Made by a program: the position numbers and the translations under genes. A stretch of 64,000 nucleotides of DNA from Apteryx mantelli (Eukaryota > Chordata > Aves > Apterygiformes > Apterygidae), in the NCBI RefSeq assembly GCF_036417845.1, contig NC_089981.1, positions 39,562,668 through 39,626,667 on the forward strand, read 5' to 3'. Below the pieces are notes generated by a model. The model saw only the letters and a list, made by a program, of their open reading frames with translations. It was not told where the DNA came from and did no database searches. Positions 1-64,000 of the stretch are shown here, piece by piece. How positions within the stretch are numbered: the stretch's first letter is position 1; each line of letters opens with the position of its first letter.

Positions 1-308
1 CATAGCTTAAAGTCTTGAAAAGCAATGAAAAAAGAAAGCTAAAAATCAAAATCTCCTATGGGATTCAAATTGGGTTAAAGAATCTCAAGATGCTAGGAAG
101 TGTAGGTTGTACTCTTGTTAGTGCTTTCTCTAGCACCAGTTTAAGTGACCCAAGAAATTGGAAGTATTTTTTCCCAGCCACTTTCTTTGGGAAGCCTTGA
201 AGCAAACATTTCTGTGTAGACCCTCCCCCCTTTTACAGGAAAAACTTCCCAGCTGGATGGGCATTCAGTGTATTTTAGCAGATTTTTTTTTTTCCTCCTA
301 TTTCCCAG
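1..308 (+). other. Last intron (partial) of the convergent plus-strand gene
   Basis: No exon is recognisable here. The stretch ends in a pyrimidine tract and a TTTCCCAG acceptor at 301-308, directly in front of the lysine-rich terminal exon. It is read as the 3' part of that gene's last intron; the donor lies outside the window. Confidence 0.5.
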
Positions 309-402
309 TGAGAAGAAGAGAAAGCTAGAAACAGTAAGAGGACCCAAGCAACAGAAGAAGTTTAAGAAGACTAAAGATACAAAGCAGAAGTGGAAGAAAT
401 GA
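309..402 (+). CDS. NAT10: Terminal coding exon of a convergent gene, likely NAT10 (RNA cytidine acetyltransferase)
   Basis: After the acceptor at 301-308, one leftover base is followed by 30 codons and a TGA at 400-402. The peptide is strongly basic (EKKRKLETVR at the start, QKWKK at the end), with more than a third of its residues lysine. Such a tail suits a nucleolar protein. NAT10 acetylates cytidine in 18S rRNA and tRNA and acts in the nucleolus. Identity rests mainly on gene order: in human 11p13, NAT10 lies next to ABTB2 and points towards it, as here. The peptide alone is too short and too low in complexity to prove this. Any other basic-tailed protein is possible if synteny is broken in this species. 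Confidence 0.55.
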
Positions 403-1070
403 CTTTGAAGCCAATCAGTGAACTTGAATTAATGACTGACGGGTTTGTACTTAAGAAGTACTATTCTCCTTTCAAAGCAAAAGACTTCCTTTGGAGTGGA
501 GGGAGAGGGGAGAAAAAAAGCCTTAGAGACATTTTAAAAAGCAGTTTATATTACGGGAAGTGCAGTGACACTGCCAGGAGACAGTCTATAGAGATTTTTA
601 TGAAGTGTGACTGCAGAGCTTGCAACACACTGGGATATTATGAGGGTGCTTTAGCAGCTACAAAGTTTCCATTCAGTCAAGGCAGATCAATCTGTAAACT
701 TTCCTGCATCTTGCTGGTTGGTGTCTTTATTAAAAAGAATTTGGACAACAAAGGATAGAAATGTATTAGGCTTTGGTATGCGACTCTTACATTGTAGCAT
801 TTTTGACATCTTGATATATTTGGTTACTGGTTCAGTAGTATTGCCATTCCTTTGTAGCTTGAGGGAGTTCTCATGTGAATAGTAACTGAGATTTTATTTG
901 GGGCTCACTATTCAGTGAGGCCACGTTGTTGATGCAGACTCGTGATGTGGTCATCGCTCACAGGAGCTCAGGATATACAATGAACACTTCTATTTTGGAA
1001 GGCAGTCTACAGTTCCCACTTACTGTGCTCCATAAGAAGCTGTAATAAAGGCTCTTCTTTTGCATTCACA
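403..1070 (+). other. 3' UTR of the convergent (NAT10-like) gene
   Basis: This is non-coding sequence after the TGA at 400-402 that reaches the canonical AATAAA at 1044-1049. A CA dinucleotide followed by T/GT-rich sequence lies about 15-30 bases downstream, as expected around a cleavage site. The exact end is inferred; longer alternative ends cannot be excluded. Confidence 0.45.
1044..1049 (+). terminator. Poly(A) signal AATAAA of the convergent gene
   Basis: This is the first canonical AATAAA after the lysine-rich terminal exon. It is followed by TTGCATTCACACTTGCTTGT, which offers a cleavage CA and a T/G-rich downstream element. Confidence 0.45.
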
Positions 1071-4000
1071 CTTGCTTGTAAGCTCTCAGCATTCCAGTGG
1101 CTCAGTAATTTACATTTCGTAGTTCTCAAGCAGGCTAGGATGATTAACAGGTGCTGGGGAAGCTGCTTCTGCCAGCCTGTCTCCCCTGTTATCTACTTAC
1201 CTAGAGCTGCTGCTTGGCTTTGTTGGAAAGTTTTGTGTTGATGTTACCAAGAAATCAGTACTATCATACCAACACCTGGTCTTAGTGATCTTTTCTTTAT
1301 GCTCAGGGCAGGTCAAACAGGCAAGCTGCTGAGCTCTGCTAGTCTGTAGTTCCCATGCGGCAATAAGTAGGTACTAGTTTAGAGCTGAGACTTTCTGTGA
1401 CTGCAGTACTCTAGTTCTGGTGCCTGTCACACTCTAGTGGCTTAAAAACCAGGACAAATCTCTGACACAGAACTGTCCCTGTCCCAAACATGAGCACCCT
1501 GCTGCATTACCTTGATGTTCCAGCTTTGTGGTCTAAAGGTTTGGAAACAAGACTTACCCATGGCTGTATGTACTGCTGCATCTGATTTGCTTAGATCTCA
1601 GAGCTCCTCTTACCAGCAAATCCCAAAGAAATAGTTTCTTCCCAGTTAAAGGCAGTATTTCTTCTCTGGGAAACTATTCTATGAAGCCTCTTGACTAAGG
1701 ATAGGCCTTGTACAACACAGCTTGTACATACCTTTGGGTAACAGACCAGTGTGTAAGTTGGCAGCAATAGCACTTCCCCCACACTGGAGGCAGTTGAGCC
1801 CTGAGATGGGGAGATCTGCAGCTGCAGCCTTTAAAGGCTTAATGAGGGGTCCAGTTATCCCCCAGCTGTGCCAAAAGAGCAGCACTGAAGACCTGTGGGG
1901 TGAGGTGGTGGTATGCTGCCCTGAAGGGTTTCTAAAGAAGCTGTGCAAGGAGCAAGCAGGGAAGGTAAGAAGAAGCTCTTCACAGCTGCCTGGGAAGTCC
2001 TCAGAAGAAAATGTGAGTGTAAATTCTCTGTTTCTGCTGTTGTTGTTAATGGGAGGGTAAGTAATGTCCCTGGTGTGAGAGCGGTGCACAGCTATGACCC
2101 CCTTGCTTTAGGGAGTGGTGCATGCTGGATGTGCTGCTGCCTAGATGTTGTCCCTGCTTGACTTTTTTTGAGAGGGACAAATAACTGACTTGTACCACAG
2201 TGGTGGTGCGGGTAAAGGAAGCACTCTTATGCCAGGCTGGGGCAGGAGGGGCTGCAGCTAGCATTGGAGCCTTTCCAGGGATGCTCCCCAGCCCGGTGAA
2301 AAGGAAACCAGTTCTGCTAAACAGTAGCAGTACAGAGTAGTGCTGGCTGGAGGGCTGAGCCTGGAGGCTGTTCTCTCATCTCAGGGGTCTGTTGGGCCAA
2401 AGGCTGGGAAGCCCAGCATAAGCAAAGCACATTTCCTGTGGATACCTGTAGGACTGTATGGTTTTTTAGTGTCTTAGCTCAACAGAGAAATCTCTGGAGT
2501 TGGTGACATTTGTGTGAGGGATGGTTATGGCAGTAAAAGTTTTTCTAGGGATTGTCCAGGGTTGGTCACATCCTTTAGCCCTTTGTGGGAAGGACTGCAA
2601 AGATGTGCTTGGAGTGGTAATCAGGTAAGGAACTGGTATCAAGTGGTTACTGTGTGTTGACTGAGTAACATTGACTTGCTTACTTCATATTCTCTGGTTG
2701 GAGAGATTTGACAGTGGTCTAATAGGCTGCAAGTCCAAAGATGCTTGAATATTACATACTTGCAGAGTCCTTTCAAAGCATGTTGAAACTCAGTGCTAAT
2801 ACAGCAGGTGTAACTGCTTAAGATTCTCTGACCTATGCAGATTATTGGATTTGTTGACCCAGGTGTAGTGTTTTACTTTCTCTGGGTCTTATTATCTTAT
2901 AAGTGACAATATCAGAAGGCTTTTTCTATTGTACATTACTTCTTGTGGCAAGAAAATGCTGATTGAATGTCCTTAAAATGCAGAAGTGGTGCAAATTGCA
3001 ATGAATGTCTCACGAGTGCTGTAAAACTCTTTCTTCTAATAGGTTCAAAACTGTAATGTTTAAGACAAGTTTTATTATAAAACTCTTGTGCTGTTGAAAT
3101 TGGTTTGTGTTTTTCAATGGCTATGCTGAGGATCAAATGGCTAAAAAGTTCAAAAGAAGTTCATATTTATATGAAAAATATATGGAAGAAGTTCATGCTT
3201 ATTTATAAGGCCATGCTAAATAGCTGTTAAACTGTGCAAATTCGACTGTCCTCTCTGAAGCTGTGACTTGCACAGACCAGGGAACCCCCATCTAACGTGT
3301 GGCTGCGATGAAGCTGTATTATGTAAGCCTTAAGTCAGACTGAGGTTTCTGATTGTTTCAGAAAATATAGTCTCATGCTAGTAGGCAGCACTCATAAAAA
3401 CTTTGGCTCCTGACTTACTGGCACTGTTTTGGGGAAAGTATGTTCTCTTGTAAGAGAGCCAAACTGGCAGTGGGGCAAAAATGAGCAATAGTCAGCATGT
3501 TGTTTGAGCCCGTCAAAGTGTGTGCGTGTTTGAAGGTGCAGGCTGCTTGCTGGAAATAAGGGGGAGTAAGAAAAGTAGTGTCGTTTCAATCTTTCTTTTT
3601 TTTACCACTAAACCAAATTACTTCTGCAAAGCATTACTATTAAGCAGTGTGAAATGAAATAGAAAACTCGACAGGTTCCTCTGCTCAGTTTGGAAGCATT
3701 TGTGATGGCAGGCTAGGTTGGAGCCGATCTATGAACATATTAGTAGCCTGGCAAAACTTCTTGTAAATCGTCTGTAGATCATTATGGAAGAGAGTAGATA
3801 AAATTAAACTGGATTCTTCAAGCAGACCAGGATTTTGCTTTTTGCCTGATATCTGCCTCTGCTGCTCTCTGTCAATAGGCTGCAGTAATTTTTGCTCTGT
3901 TATCTGTGAACTGCGTGTACTGCAGTTGCAGTAAAAGACTTGGAGAACTTGAGCTGCATGTTTATACTGGGACTTCTTAGGTGTTATTAATGAGTGTACC

Positions 4001-7000
4001 TCTCCATTCCAGTGGGAGTTGTATTTAAGCAGAATTTTGCTATTTCTACAAAAAATGAGTGTATTCAGAGTCAAATCATTCTTTTTAAAATTTTCTGCAT
4101 ACATTTTATGTTTAATGGCAGCTTTTGGGATTCTTCTGCCTGCCTATTGCTCTTTGAACTGCAAAATGGAAAAAAGCCCTCAGATACTAAAGTGAGAAGT
4201 GTGTGGGTTTTTTGTTGTTTATTTGTTTTGTTTTTTTGTTTTTTTTTAACAAATCTAGTCAAACCACATCTTCCTCTGTCTGTGCTTTAGATCAGTCAAG
4301 CTAGGTTAAAATTCCAGCTAGAGTAAGGGCTGGTTGAATGCAATCCAACAACAAAGCAAGAATTCATGTCTTTCCATAGCCAGAAGCATACTAAAAATGT
4401 CGCACAGTACAGGGGCTGAGAAGAGAGAGAGTTCTTTATCTTTGCATTTTGTTTTTTTTTTCTTAGCATGAGTTTCCCTATGACTGGAGCTGTTTGCTAT
4501 TATTTTTGTACACAGGATCCCCTGCAGAGGGGGCTGCGCATACTCAAAGGAGCCTGGTGCACTGCTAGTTGCTGTGCATGTGTTTAACCAGGAGCAAAGC
4601 CAGCCCAGCTGTCCATGCCTCCCCATTCTCTTCTCTTCAGCGGGACAGCGTGTTGGACAACCCGGTGACAACCTGGCTACATTAGTGTTGCAGGACCTAT
4701 GTTAAACCTGCAAGGCCAGCCCATAGCTTTTCCCGGTGCTCCCTGGGTTGCTGATCTAGTGTCTGACATGTTGCTGCAGGTTCACTCTCTGCATCACTCC
4801 TGCACCCCAGTGAGCTTGTCTGCCCGCAGTGACTGAGGCCTGTGGCTAATTGGAGGCAAAGGGAAAAGCTGTGCAGAGCTGAGCAGCTCTCCGCAGGTGG
4901 TGGGTAGATGTGGCCTAGTTGTCAGTGGAATCATCCTGCCTGCTTGGAGACCCGTGAGCTATTTTGACAGCTGGAGGGAGCTGACCTCTGCGAGGTACCT
5001 GGGAGGAAGTAAAAACAGTGAAGCTGAGCATCTTCCCTGCTGCTGTGAGCTGGCTGCATGTTTGTGGGGGGTCCTTGCCTCCCGCAGCTATGTGGGGTTG
5101 GAGTGAGCTGTGTGGAGGGCTAAGGCTGGTGTACTGGAGAAAGGCAATGTGTAGAAATATATCTTTTCTATTTGGCCATCGTAATGCTTGCTTTGGGAAT
5201 CTTTTTTGCTTCCATAGCTGGATTTTTGTGTGACTGTGTGTCCATAGGTACTTCCATATGTAGACCAGAATCAAAGGACTGTATCTAGGTAAGGGTTGTA
5301 GAAAACGCATGCTACAAGGTGCATGTAGATTTAACAAGTGTTTCTGGTTAGCTGTCATGGGAAAGCCAAGGATGGCGAGAGTTGGTGAAAGACACAGGTA
5401 GCCTTCTCATGCCTGAGCGTGAGCAAAGTGGAGGTGGGAGTGTGGTGTAAAATTCAGCCCAGTAAGCTGCACGTCCAGTGGGGGTGCATGTGAGGCAATG
5501 AGCTTAGGTGAGTCTGTGAATGCAGGTAGTTCTCCAGCCAAGCAGTTCTGAACTGGCCTCTAGATGCAAACAGCAGGAAAACGGACAGCATGGAAATTAC
5601 CCCAGCTCTGGGACTGGGCCAATCTATGTTGCTGCTAGCCAGGCCTTTCCCCTGCTGTGCTGTGATTTTCATCATATGACAGAAGCCTTTTTGCTGCCCC
5701 TTTCTTTTGCAGGGGGTGCTGTGAGTGCAATATTCTAGTCTTTGCTGTGGATTTGCTTGTATTCGAAACCTCCTGGGCACCAAATATAGCTTTTGAGTCT
5801 TCTTTCCTGCCACAAGTGATGGCAACAGCAGCTTGCTGCCCATGTTTCCCGAGGGAGTCACCACTCTCCTCTTTTTCCTTGTGTGTCTCCCTGCAAGACA
5901 AGCCTGGCTGTCTCTGTTATGGCAGGTGCAGGAAGCAATGTCTGGTAGCTCGGGTAGCATTTGGTGAGGGCAAAGGGCCAGGTAGTAGCAGCACTACATT
6001 AGCCAGGGCTTGCCTGCTGTGCAAAGGCTTATTGTAAAGCAATAAGGTTTTATTTTAGTCTGAAAGTCATTGAGCATGTTCACAGGCAGATGTATGAGCT
6101 CTATTTCCTCTGTTCCACAAAATTAATGTAATTATGGCCATCAAAGCTTTGTGCTTCTCCAAAGCTGAGCACACTCTGCCATACTACTTTCTAGAACTCC
6201 AAGGGCAATACTCTGTTTGCATAAAATAGAGGAGGTATGCAGCTAGTTTCATGAGAAATTTCTGTTTAATCTACTTCTAGAGTAAAAGTGCTCCAAGGGG
6301 AATCTTAGGCCTTTGTTTGTATGCTATGATTCTTGAGACCAAGTCTGTTTGTACTGGTGGGTTTCCAAGCATGCTGATGTATGGCACAACACATGAGAAA
6401 GCACCCCCCCACACACACACACTGTATCATTCTCAGCGGAGTGCTCTTGGATCGTGTAAATCAAATGGTAAGAAATGCTTGTGAAACTAATTTATTATAG
6501 AACTGGATTTCAAGTCTTGCTACACCTCAGAGATATGCTGTACAGTTCACTTTATTTAGATGGGGAAGGGGGGATTCAAGAGAAGAAACAATGATGAACA
6601 GATTCTCAGCAGCCAGATACGGGTATTGGCTGTATTAGTGGTTTCCTCCGCTGAAGTGTGCGCAACAGCCTAAGAAATTAAGTATTTGAGTCCACTTGTA
6701 GATGTAGACCAAATCCAAAGTTACAGCTCAGCCAGTATCCCCAAATGCTGTAGGGATCTGCAAGATTTATGGGGTGAATTTTGAAAAAAAGATTTAGATA
6801 TTTTTGGCTCACATCCTTGCTCTGTCAATGGAAATAAACCTCTATCTCTTACCTCATAGAAAAATAAATGCCCTTGCTCTTTACAGCCTGAGTGTGCTAC
6901 TCTAATAAATGTGGTTAACAAGAAAGGGACCATAAATGACTCTGGCAGTTTTCTATCCAGGTTTCTCATGTCTTGCCATTAGTCATGGCTTTATTAAATA

Positions 7001-8719
7001 AGAATGGGGATGAAACCTATGCAGCTGTGCCTGCTGCTGTAACCACTGGCTTCCGGGCAAGTTGTGTGTGAGGTGGGCTGGACTCATGGACAGCATTAGG
7101 AAGGGCTGTTGCATGCTTGACTCTGTGTGGCTGTTAGAGCATTCTTGGATGCTCTTTACTCTGAAATAAATATCGCTGCTGCTAGAGCAAAGCACTAGAC
7201 AAGCAGCATACCAGCCAGAGCCATTTTAGCCTTTTTGTTTTTGAGGTGACTCAGAAAGGAAGTGGTGTCTGCTTTTTTGACATGTTTTCTTCATTAGCAT
7301 TTGGGAGTTAATCAGATGTTTAAGTTCTGAGGACTGATTGAATACCTGCAAGTTGCTAAGTAAGTAGAATACCTAGAACTACGACTTCTCTCCAATGTTG
7401 ATGTCTGCTGCTTTTCTATGGAAGGCAGGTACTTAAGCTAGGGGAAATGCTACTTAAACATACTACTTCAAAAAATGTTTGAGCCTAGGAAAGGGAAATA
7501 AATGACTCTTTATGCCTTGTTTTAAAGCATAGATTTAGTTACATTTATCTAAAAAACTTAAGATGCTAACACTGCAACTGCCTTTTCCATAGAAGTGTGT
7601 TGAAATACCATTTTTCTTGTTAGAGCAGCAGAATAAATACAGCAGTTGTGTATTTTAAAATTGTTGTTAATAAAATCCTGGTACATTTACATAAATGACA
7701 ACATTAATGTACAAATAACAAAGCATGTAATATTACAGCAGCAAAAGAGAACCTACATTTTTGTACAGACAGCTGAAGCAGCTACTTGAAAATATTTTCC
7801 AGGATAAAGCCTTTTGTGCTATTTTTTCAGGCAGACCAGTGATATCTTGAAACACCTCTAATGGCTTTCTGATAATAAATAGAGTTATTGAAAATGGTGA
7901 TCTTAAAGTGTATGTATGTGTAGCTAAAACACAAATTGGAGCATGCTCTGACCAACTTCTTTGTCTATCAGATTACTGATCCTAGACTAATTCTTCTTGC
8001 ATGCAATTTGCCTATGAAGTAAAATCCTTTAGGGATGAGGGGATGTCAGATTTTGACAGATTTGTTGGGAGATGCTGTAGTTTGCTCACCTTCCCTTCAT
8101 CTACCCAAACCATGTCTGTGCCTTATATTGGAGCTTGGGCCCAGCTGAGACTCCTCCTTTTGGTGTACTTAGTTACAATATTAATGTTTAAATTTCCAAG
8201 AAGCAGTAGTTCTACACTGGAAACTATACCTCCTCTTCTCCTTCACCCACCCATAACCAATAGAAAGCATCTTAGCAAATGTGCTTGTTATGTGCTAAAA
8301 AAGACCAGTGGGAATTTTCAAAAGTCTTTTAAGCTACTGGTGAGAGCAAGGTGTGTGTTTGTGGGCAACTGCCTTCCTAAGGTTGACATGAAACTGTATA
8401 TTGAATTGTCTCCTTTTAGTTCTCTTAAGTCAGCTAGAAAAAGGCCTAAATGAGTCATTTTTGAACAGAAACATCTGTCCACTGTGAGCAAAGGAAAAAC
8501 ATCCATCTTAAACACAATGCCTCAACCTGAATGCAAGTGCTGCAGCCCAAATGTTAGCTTGCAGCTTACCTCTGGGACGGGGTTAGCTGTGCACTATGCG
8601 CAGTTCCCCCTGAGGTAGCCTATCTGTGGAAACAGTATCATTCCACGGATGGGGATGTGGAAGCAGAGGACTAGAGCTGGAAATAAAGGTCAGAGTTTCT
8701 GATCCCAACTAGCTCTGGA
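1071..8719. other. Intergenic region between the two convergent 3' ends (left part)
   Basis: I see no exon with conserved protein sequence, no structural RNA and no dated transposon here. Open stretches up to 168 codons occur (for example 5454-5960 minus), but they have no recognisable domain. Several AATAAA hexamers on the plus strand around 7498-7680 could serve extended 3' ends of the plus-strand gene. A short CA run lies near 6405-6421. Confidence 0.5.
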
Positions 8720-8826
8720 GACAGAGAGAGAGAGAGAGAGAGAGGCAGAGAGAGAGAGAGAGAGAGAGGCAGAGAGAGAGAGAGAGAGAGGCAGAGAGAG
8801 ACAGAGACAGAGAGAGAGAGAGAGAC
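8720..8826. repeat. Interrupted (GA)n microsatellite with repeated GGCAGA breaks
   Basis: A purine-rich tract on the plus strand is built from GA dinucleotides and broken by GGC at 8744-8746, 8768-8770 and 8790-8792. The 22-24 bp spacing suggests that a larger unit was itself duplicated. It lies downstream of the ABTB2 stop, so a transcript reading this far would carry a CU-rich tract. Confidence 0.95.
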
Positions 8827-8869
8827 ACCAAAGCATGAAGCTGTAAGTTCCCCATGGTTTTAGGGAGAG

Positions 8870-8875
8870 TTTATT
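8870..8875 (-). terminator. Alternative distal poly(A) signal candidate for ABTB2
   Basis: TTTATT on the plus strand reads AATAAA on the minus strand, about 940 bases past the ABTB2 stop. Use of this site would end the transcript just inside or beside the GA/CT microsatellite. It is a hexamer match only. Confidence 0.2.
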
Positions 8876-9269
8876 GCTATTTATACTATTGGGACAGTTT
8901 CTTCAGCATAACAATAGTTCCTACTACACCTGAGTGTTTTAGAAAATGTCTTATGTGGTGTCAGGTCTCACAGATGACATTCACAAACAGGTTTTGATAA
9001 TGAAAATGATTTGGACTATCAAACCTTTATAGTAAAAGGGTAGACAGCCTTTTTTGCAAACTGGATCCAGATTAACAACTAGCACAGTGAAATTGTATTT
9101 AAAAAATACAAAAAAACCCCCAAACAATGCTCCCCTCCTGCCCCAGCTAAGTTCTCCCAATTAGGTGCAGACTGAGTAATTTCAGAGTTAGTATTAGTTC
9201 CTACTCAGACTTGTATGTCTACAGACTCTCAAGTGCAAACAGTTAGGGGAAAGCTATGACAGAGTCTCT

Positions 9270-9816
9270 TGTCACAGACAGACACTGGTGTTTATTACTA
9301 TAGCAAAGTAGTTTGTGTACACCAGCCTCTCTATTCAGACAGATGACTTGTTGAATGGGCGGTGGTCCATAGAATTAGAAAACACCTTCTATGCAGCCTT
9401 TTTTACAAGTAAAATGTATGTGTATGAACTAGTTGGCTGTTATGGTGTGTAGACAGACACTTGAGAATACATGTTAGGTGTCAAGTCTAGGTAAATTGCC
9501 TCACTCCCCTATAGCCCTGCATTGTGCTTGTTTAAATGGCAGCATTGATCTTCTCTTCAGGTCAGGTTCTCCATTTGCATCCTCAGTTCTTGTTTATGCT
9601 GTGACTGTGTTTCTCTGACACAGCGTGGCACAGAGAAGCCAGCTCCCCCACCTCAGCGGGACCAGGCGCCGTACCCCTGCCTACAGGGCATCTGCGGTAG
9701 GGGACTTGTAGCAAGAACTGATGACTCCAGAAGTGAACGGGAAAGCCGCAGCTCTGCCTGATCACGCAGCCCAGTGCAGTTTGAACCAGCGCTTCTGCCA
9801 CTGCCTTGTTCCCGCC
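9270..9816 (-). other. ABTB2: ABTB2 3' UTR (minimal extent)
   Basis: This is the sequence after the TGA at 9817-9819 down to the first plausible cleavage region. The part nearest the stop is GC-rich, like the coding end of the exon. No splice acceptor pattern suggests a further exon. The far limit is inferred from the hexamer at 9291-9296. Confidence 0.4.
9291..9296 (-). terminator. Candidate poly(A) signal of ABTB2
   Basis: The minus strand reads AATAAA followed by a GT-rich stretch (CACCAGTGTCTGTCTGTG), which resembles a downstream cleavage element. It lies about 520 bases after the stop codon, giving a 3' UTR of about 0.55 kb. Other hexamers further on are possible. Confidence 0.4.
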
Positions 9817-62261
<52,445 letters not shown>

Positions 62262-64000
62262 CTGGGGAAGAGAGTAAAGAACAGACCTGTTACAAGTGAA
62301 GTTACGGGAGTCGAAAAGCAAGTCTCTCTACTGATAGTAGCAATAGGGAACGTGAACACAGCATTTGCTCCTTTATCAGTCAGCAGACTCAAATTCTTTT
62401 GAACGGTTCAAACAAAATCAAATAGTGTTGTAAATACCATTGGAACAACTGAAACAGTGCAATTGGACTCTAGGGAGTAAAGCTGGTTGTTTCTACAGCC
62501 TGTACAAACTAGAAACAAATTACAGTTGAGATAAAACTACATGAAAAGCTTTAGTGAAGTCTCTAATACTGTTTATATGAAAACTTGGCTGGACACACAC
62601 AAGTTGCCTTTGAACAGCTGCATGCAGATTGCTAGATATAAGGGCCTGATTTTTAGGGGTGTGGAAGATAACCTCAAGTCCATCTAAGGTACACAGTAGC
62701 TACAATCTTTGCAGCTCTGAAAATAAGACCATGGGTTACGCCAATTCTTTGAACCTGCATGCACTTTCAAATGTGTAGATTGTGGTTTCTGCATGTGTGA
62801 ACCTTTGGATATGCCAAACTACACCCACAAGTTTTGAGGTTGACTATATTTTCACCCCCATAAATGACACCCCCCAATTAGAGAGTGAGATTAGAAAGAT
62901 AATTATATTGCACACATACATTCACCACACACACTCCTTCCATTCTTAAGGATGTGTCAAACTTTTTTTTTTTTGCAAACATGAGCATTAATGCATAGTA
63001 ACTGAATTGTACTATTGATTTGCAAGCAGTTTTGTATAGTCGTGACTGGGATCCCAGTTTGCTTGGTGCATATCCTTACAACTCCTTCTGTATTGCTGGC
63101 AAATTAGAGGCCATTTGCGTGAGCTGGGTGGGAATGGTAGTGAAGACTGAGGGTACTACAAAAAACCTGACACATGGCTTCATGTTAAGACGAAGGCTGT
63201 CACCAAAAGGGGCAGAGTCATTTGCCTCCCCACAGCCACGCTTTCCACCCCTTATATTTTGGTCGAGCATGGCAAATCTGCAGCCACATTGCAAGTTAGT
63301 GCAGTGTATGGAGCCAAAAGAATAATATCATCTCCCCCTCCTTCCTACCAAAAACTAGTTAGTTGATTAGGTTTTCTTCAAATTAGTGAGCTGAACTGTT
63401 TCACACCGTGAGCACGACTGCTCTGTATGACACAGAGAAAAGGGTGGGAATGGGACCCCTACAGCTGATGTGAGACAGGGAGCAGGGATATGTGACTGAG
63501 GCTGGAGCAGGGGAGTTGGACTCTCTTCTGGCAGCAGCCTGCAGTGAGGTCCAATGAAACATAGTGTGACTCTCCATTCACAGCGTAGGCAGATTCTGAA
63601 AAGCCTTTTGCAGTCACCTCAGCCAGTGCCCCCGTATCTTGGTGTTCAGCTGCTACCATATTTTTAATTATGAATCTATCGCACAATCCCAGCAATATAT
63701 CCCAGGCCTGAATTTTTTCTGATTTCACACCAGGACTCCTAGAATCCACTTCTTCCCGTTATCTTACTCTGCTTCACCCTGTATTTTTATTTTTAACCTT
63801 TGTCCATGCACAGGCATACCAATACAATTCAGTTCAGACCTTCATTACCTTCCCACCCCTGTTCAGTCCTAGATGCGGAAATAATCTGTTCATGTTGCAG
63901 TGACCTTCTGTCACTTAGGTGCTGTGAACTCTTGTCAAACAAAACCCTGCCAGCTGAAATGCAGCACATTGGGAAAGACCTTTGTTTCTTTGTCTTGACG
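62262..64000 (-). other. ABTB2: ABTB2 upstream intron (partial)
   Basis: I searched this 1.7 kb for the exon expected next upstream and found none on the minus strand, so the intron runs off the right edge. A short T run at 62963-62974 is the only simple sequence. The open minus-strand stretch at 63459-63749 has no similarity to ABTB2. Confidence 0.8.

Noticed and set aside
390..758. Plus-strand open frame of 122 codons starting inside the lysine-rich exon
   Set aside because: It uses a different frame from the lysine-rich tail, starts just before that frame's stop and shows no domain. It is 3' UTR sequence.
5454..5960. Minus-strand open frame of 168 codons in the intergenic region
   Set aside because: The locally higher GC content makes long open frames likelier. 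No domain, no splice context and mixed composition; the overlapping frames are just as open.
8720..8826. CRISPR-like array because of regularly spaced interruptions
   Set aside because: The spacers are themselves GA repeats, and the genome is vertebrate. It is a compound microsatellite.
63459..63749. Minus-strand open frame as the next upstream ABTB2 exon
   Set aside because: The peptide shares no segment with the expected ABTB2 region and lacks a matching donor phase.

Overview
The window is vertebrate nuclear DNA, most probably from a bird. Protein-coding sequence lies in small GT-AG exons separated by long, repeat-poor introns. The clearest interspersed repeat is a CR1-type LINE whose 3' end carries the 8-bp tail units seen in sauropsid CR1, and next to it is a remnant that resembles endogenous retrovirus integrase. 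There are no operons, ribosome binding sites, CRISPR arrays or tRNAs that I can support.

The window is dominated by one gene on the minus strand: the 3' three-quarters of ABTB2 (ankyrin repeat and BTB/POZ domain-containing protein 2). I could place 16 consecutive coding exons between 62261 (most 5' here) and 9817 (stop codon). Every intron begins GT and ends AG, and all exon phases join without a frame break. Together they encode 728 full residues, compared with about 1025 in the human protein, so roughly the first 300 residues lie beyond the right edge. The order of domains is: a helical region with histone-fold-like character (exon at 31837-31989), ankyrin repeats (26257 down to about 16630), a linker, the BTB/POZ domain (15371 down to about 11411), and a C-terminal helical tail ending in Thr-Ser-Arg-Val. 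Residue numbers below count from the first complete codon in this window.

At the left edge (309-402, plus strand) is the last coding exon of a convergent gene with a very lysine-rich C-terminus, followed by a 3' UTR and poly(A) signal at 1044-1049. The human neighbour of ABTB2 on that side is NAT10, which points the same way, so NAT10 is the likely identity. About 8 kb of intergenic DNA lies between the two 3' ends, including an interrupted (GA)n microsatellite at 8720-8826.

The 27-kb intron (31990-59211) holds the CR1 copy (46153-47524), the retroviral integrase-like remnant (47525-47809), a CR1 tail fragment, several long A/T homopolymers, an unexplained exon-like open stretch (34383-34607), and some candidate regulatory blocks. 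A CpG-rich patch at 21822-22145 sits inside another intron. I found no clearly new biological system. The best leads for a second look are the exon-like stretch, the intronic CpG patch and the retroelement junction.
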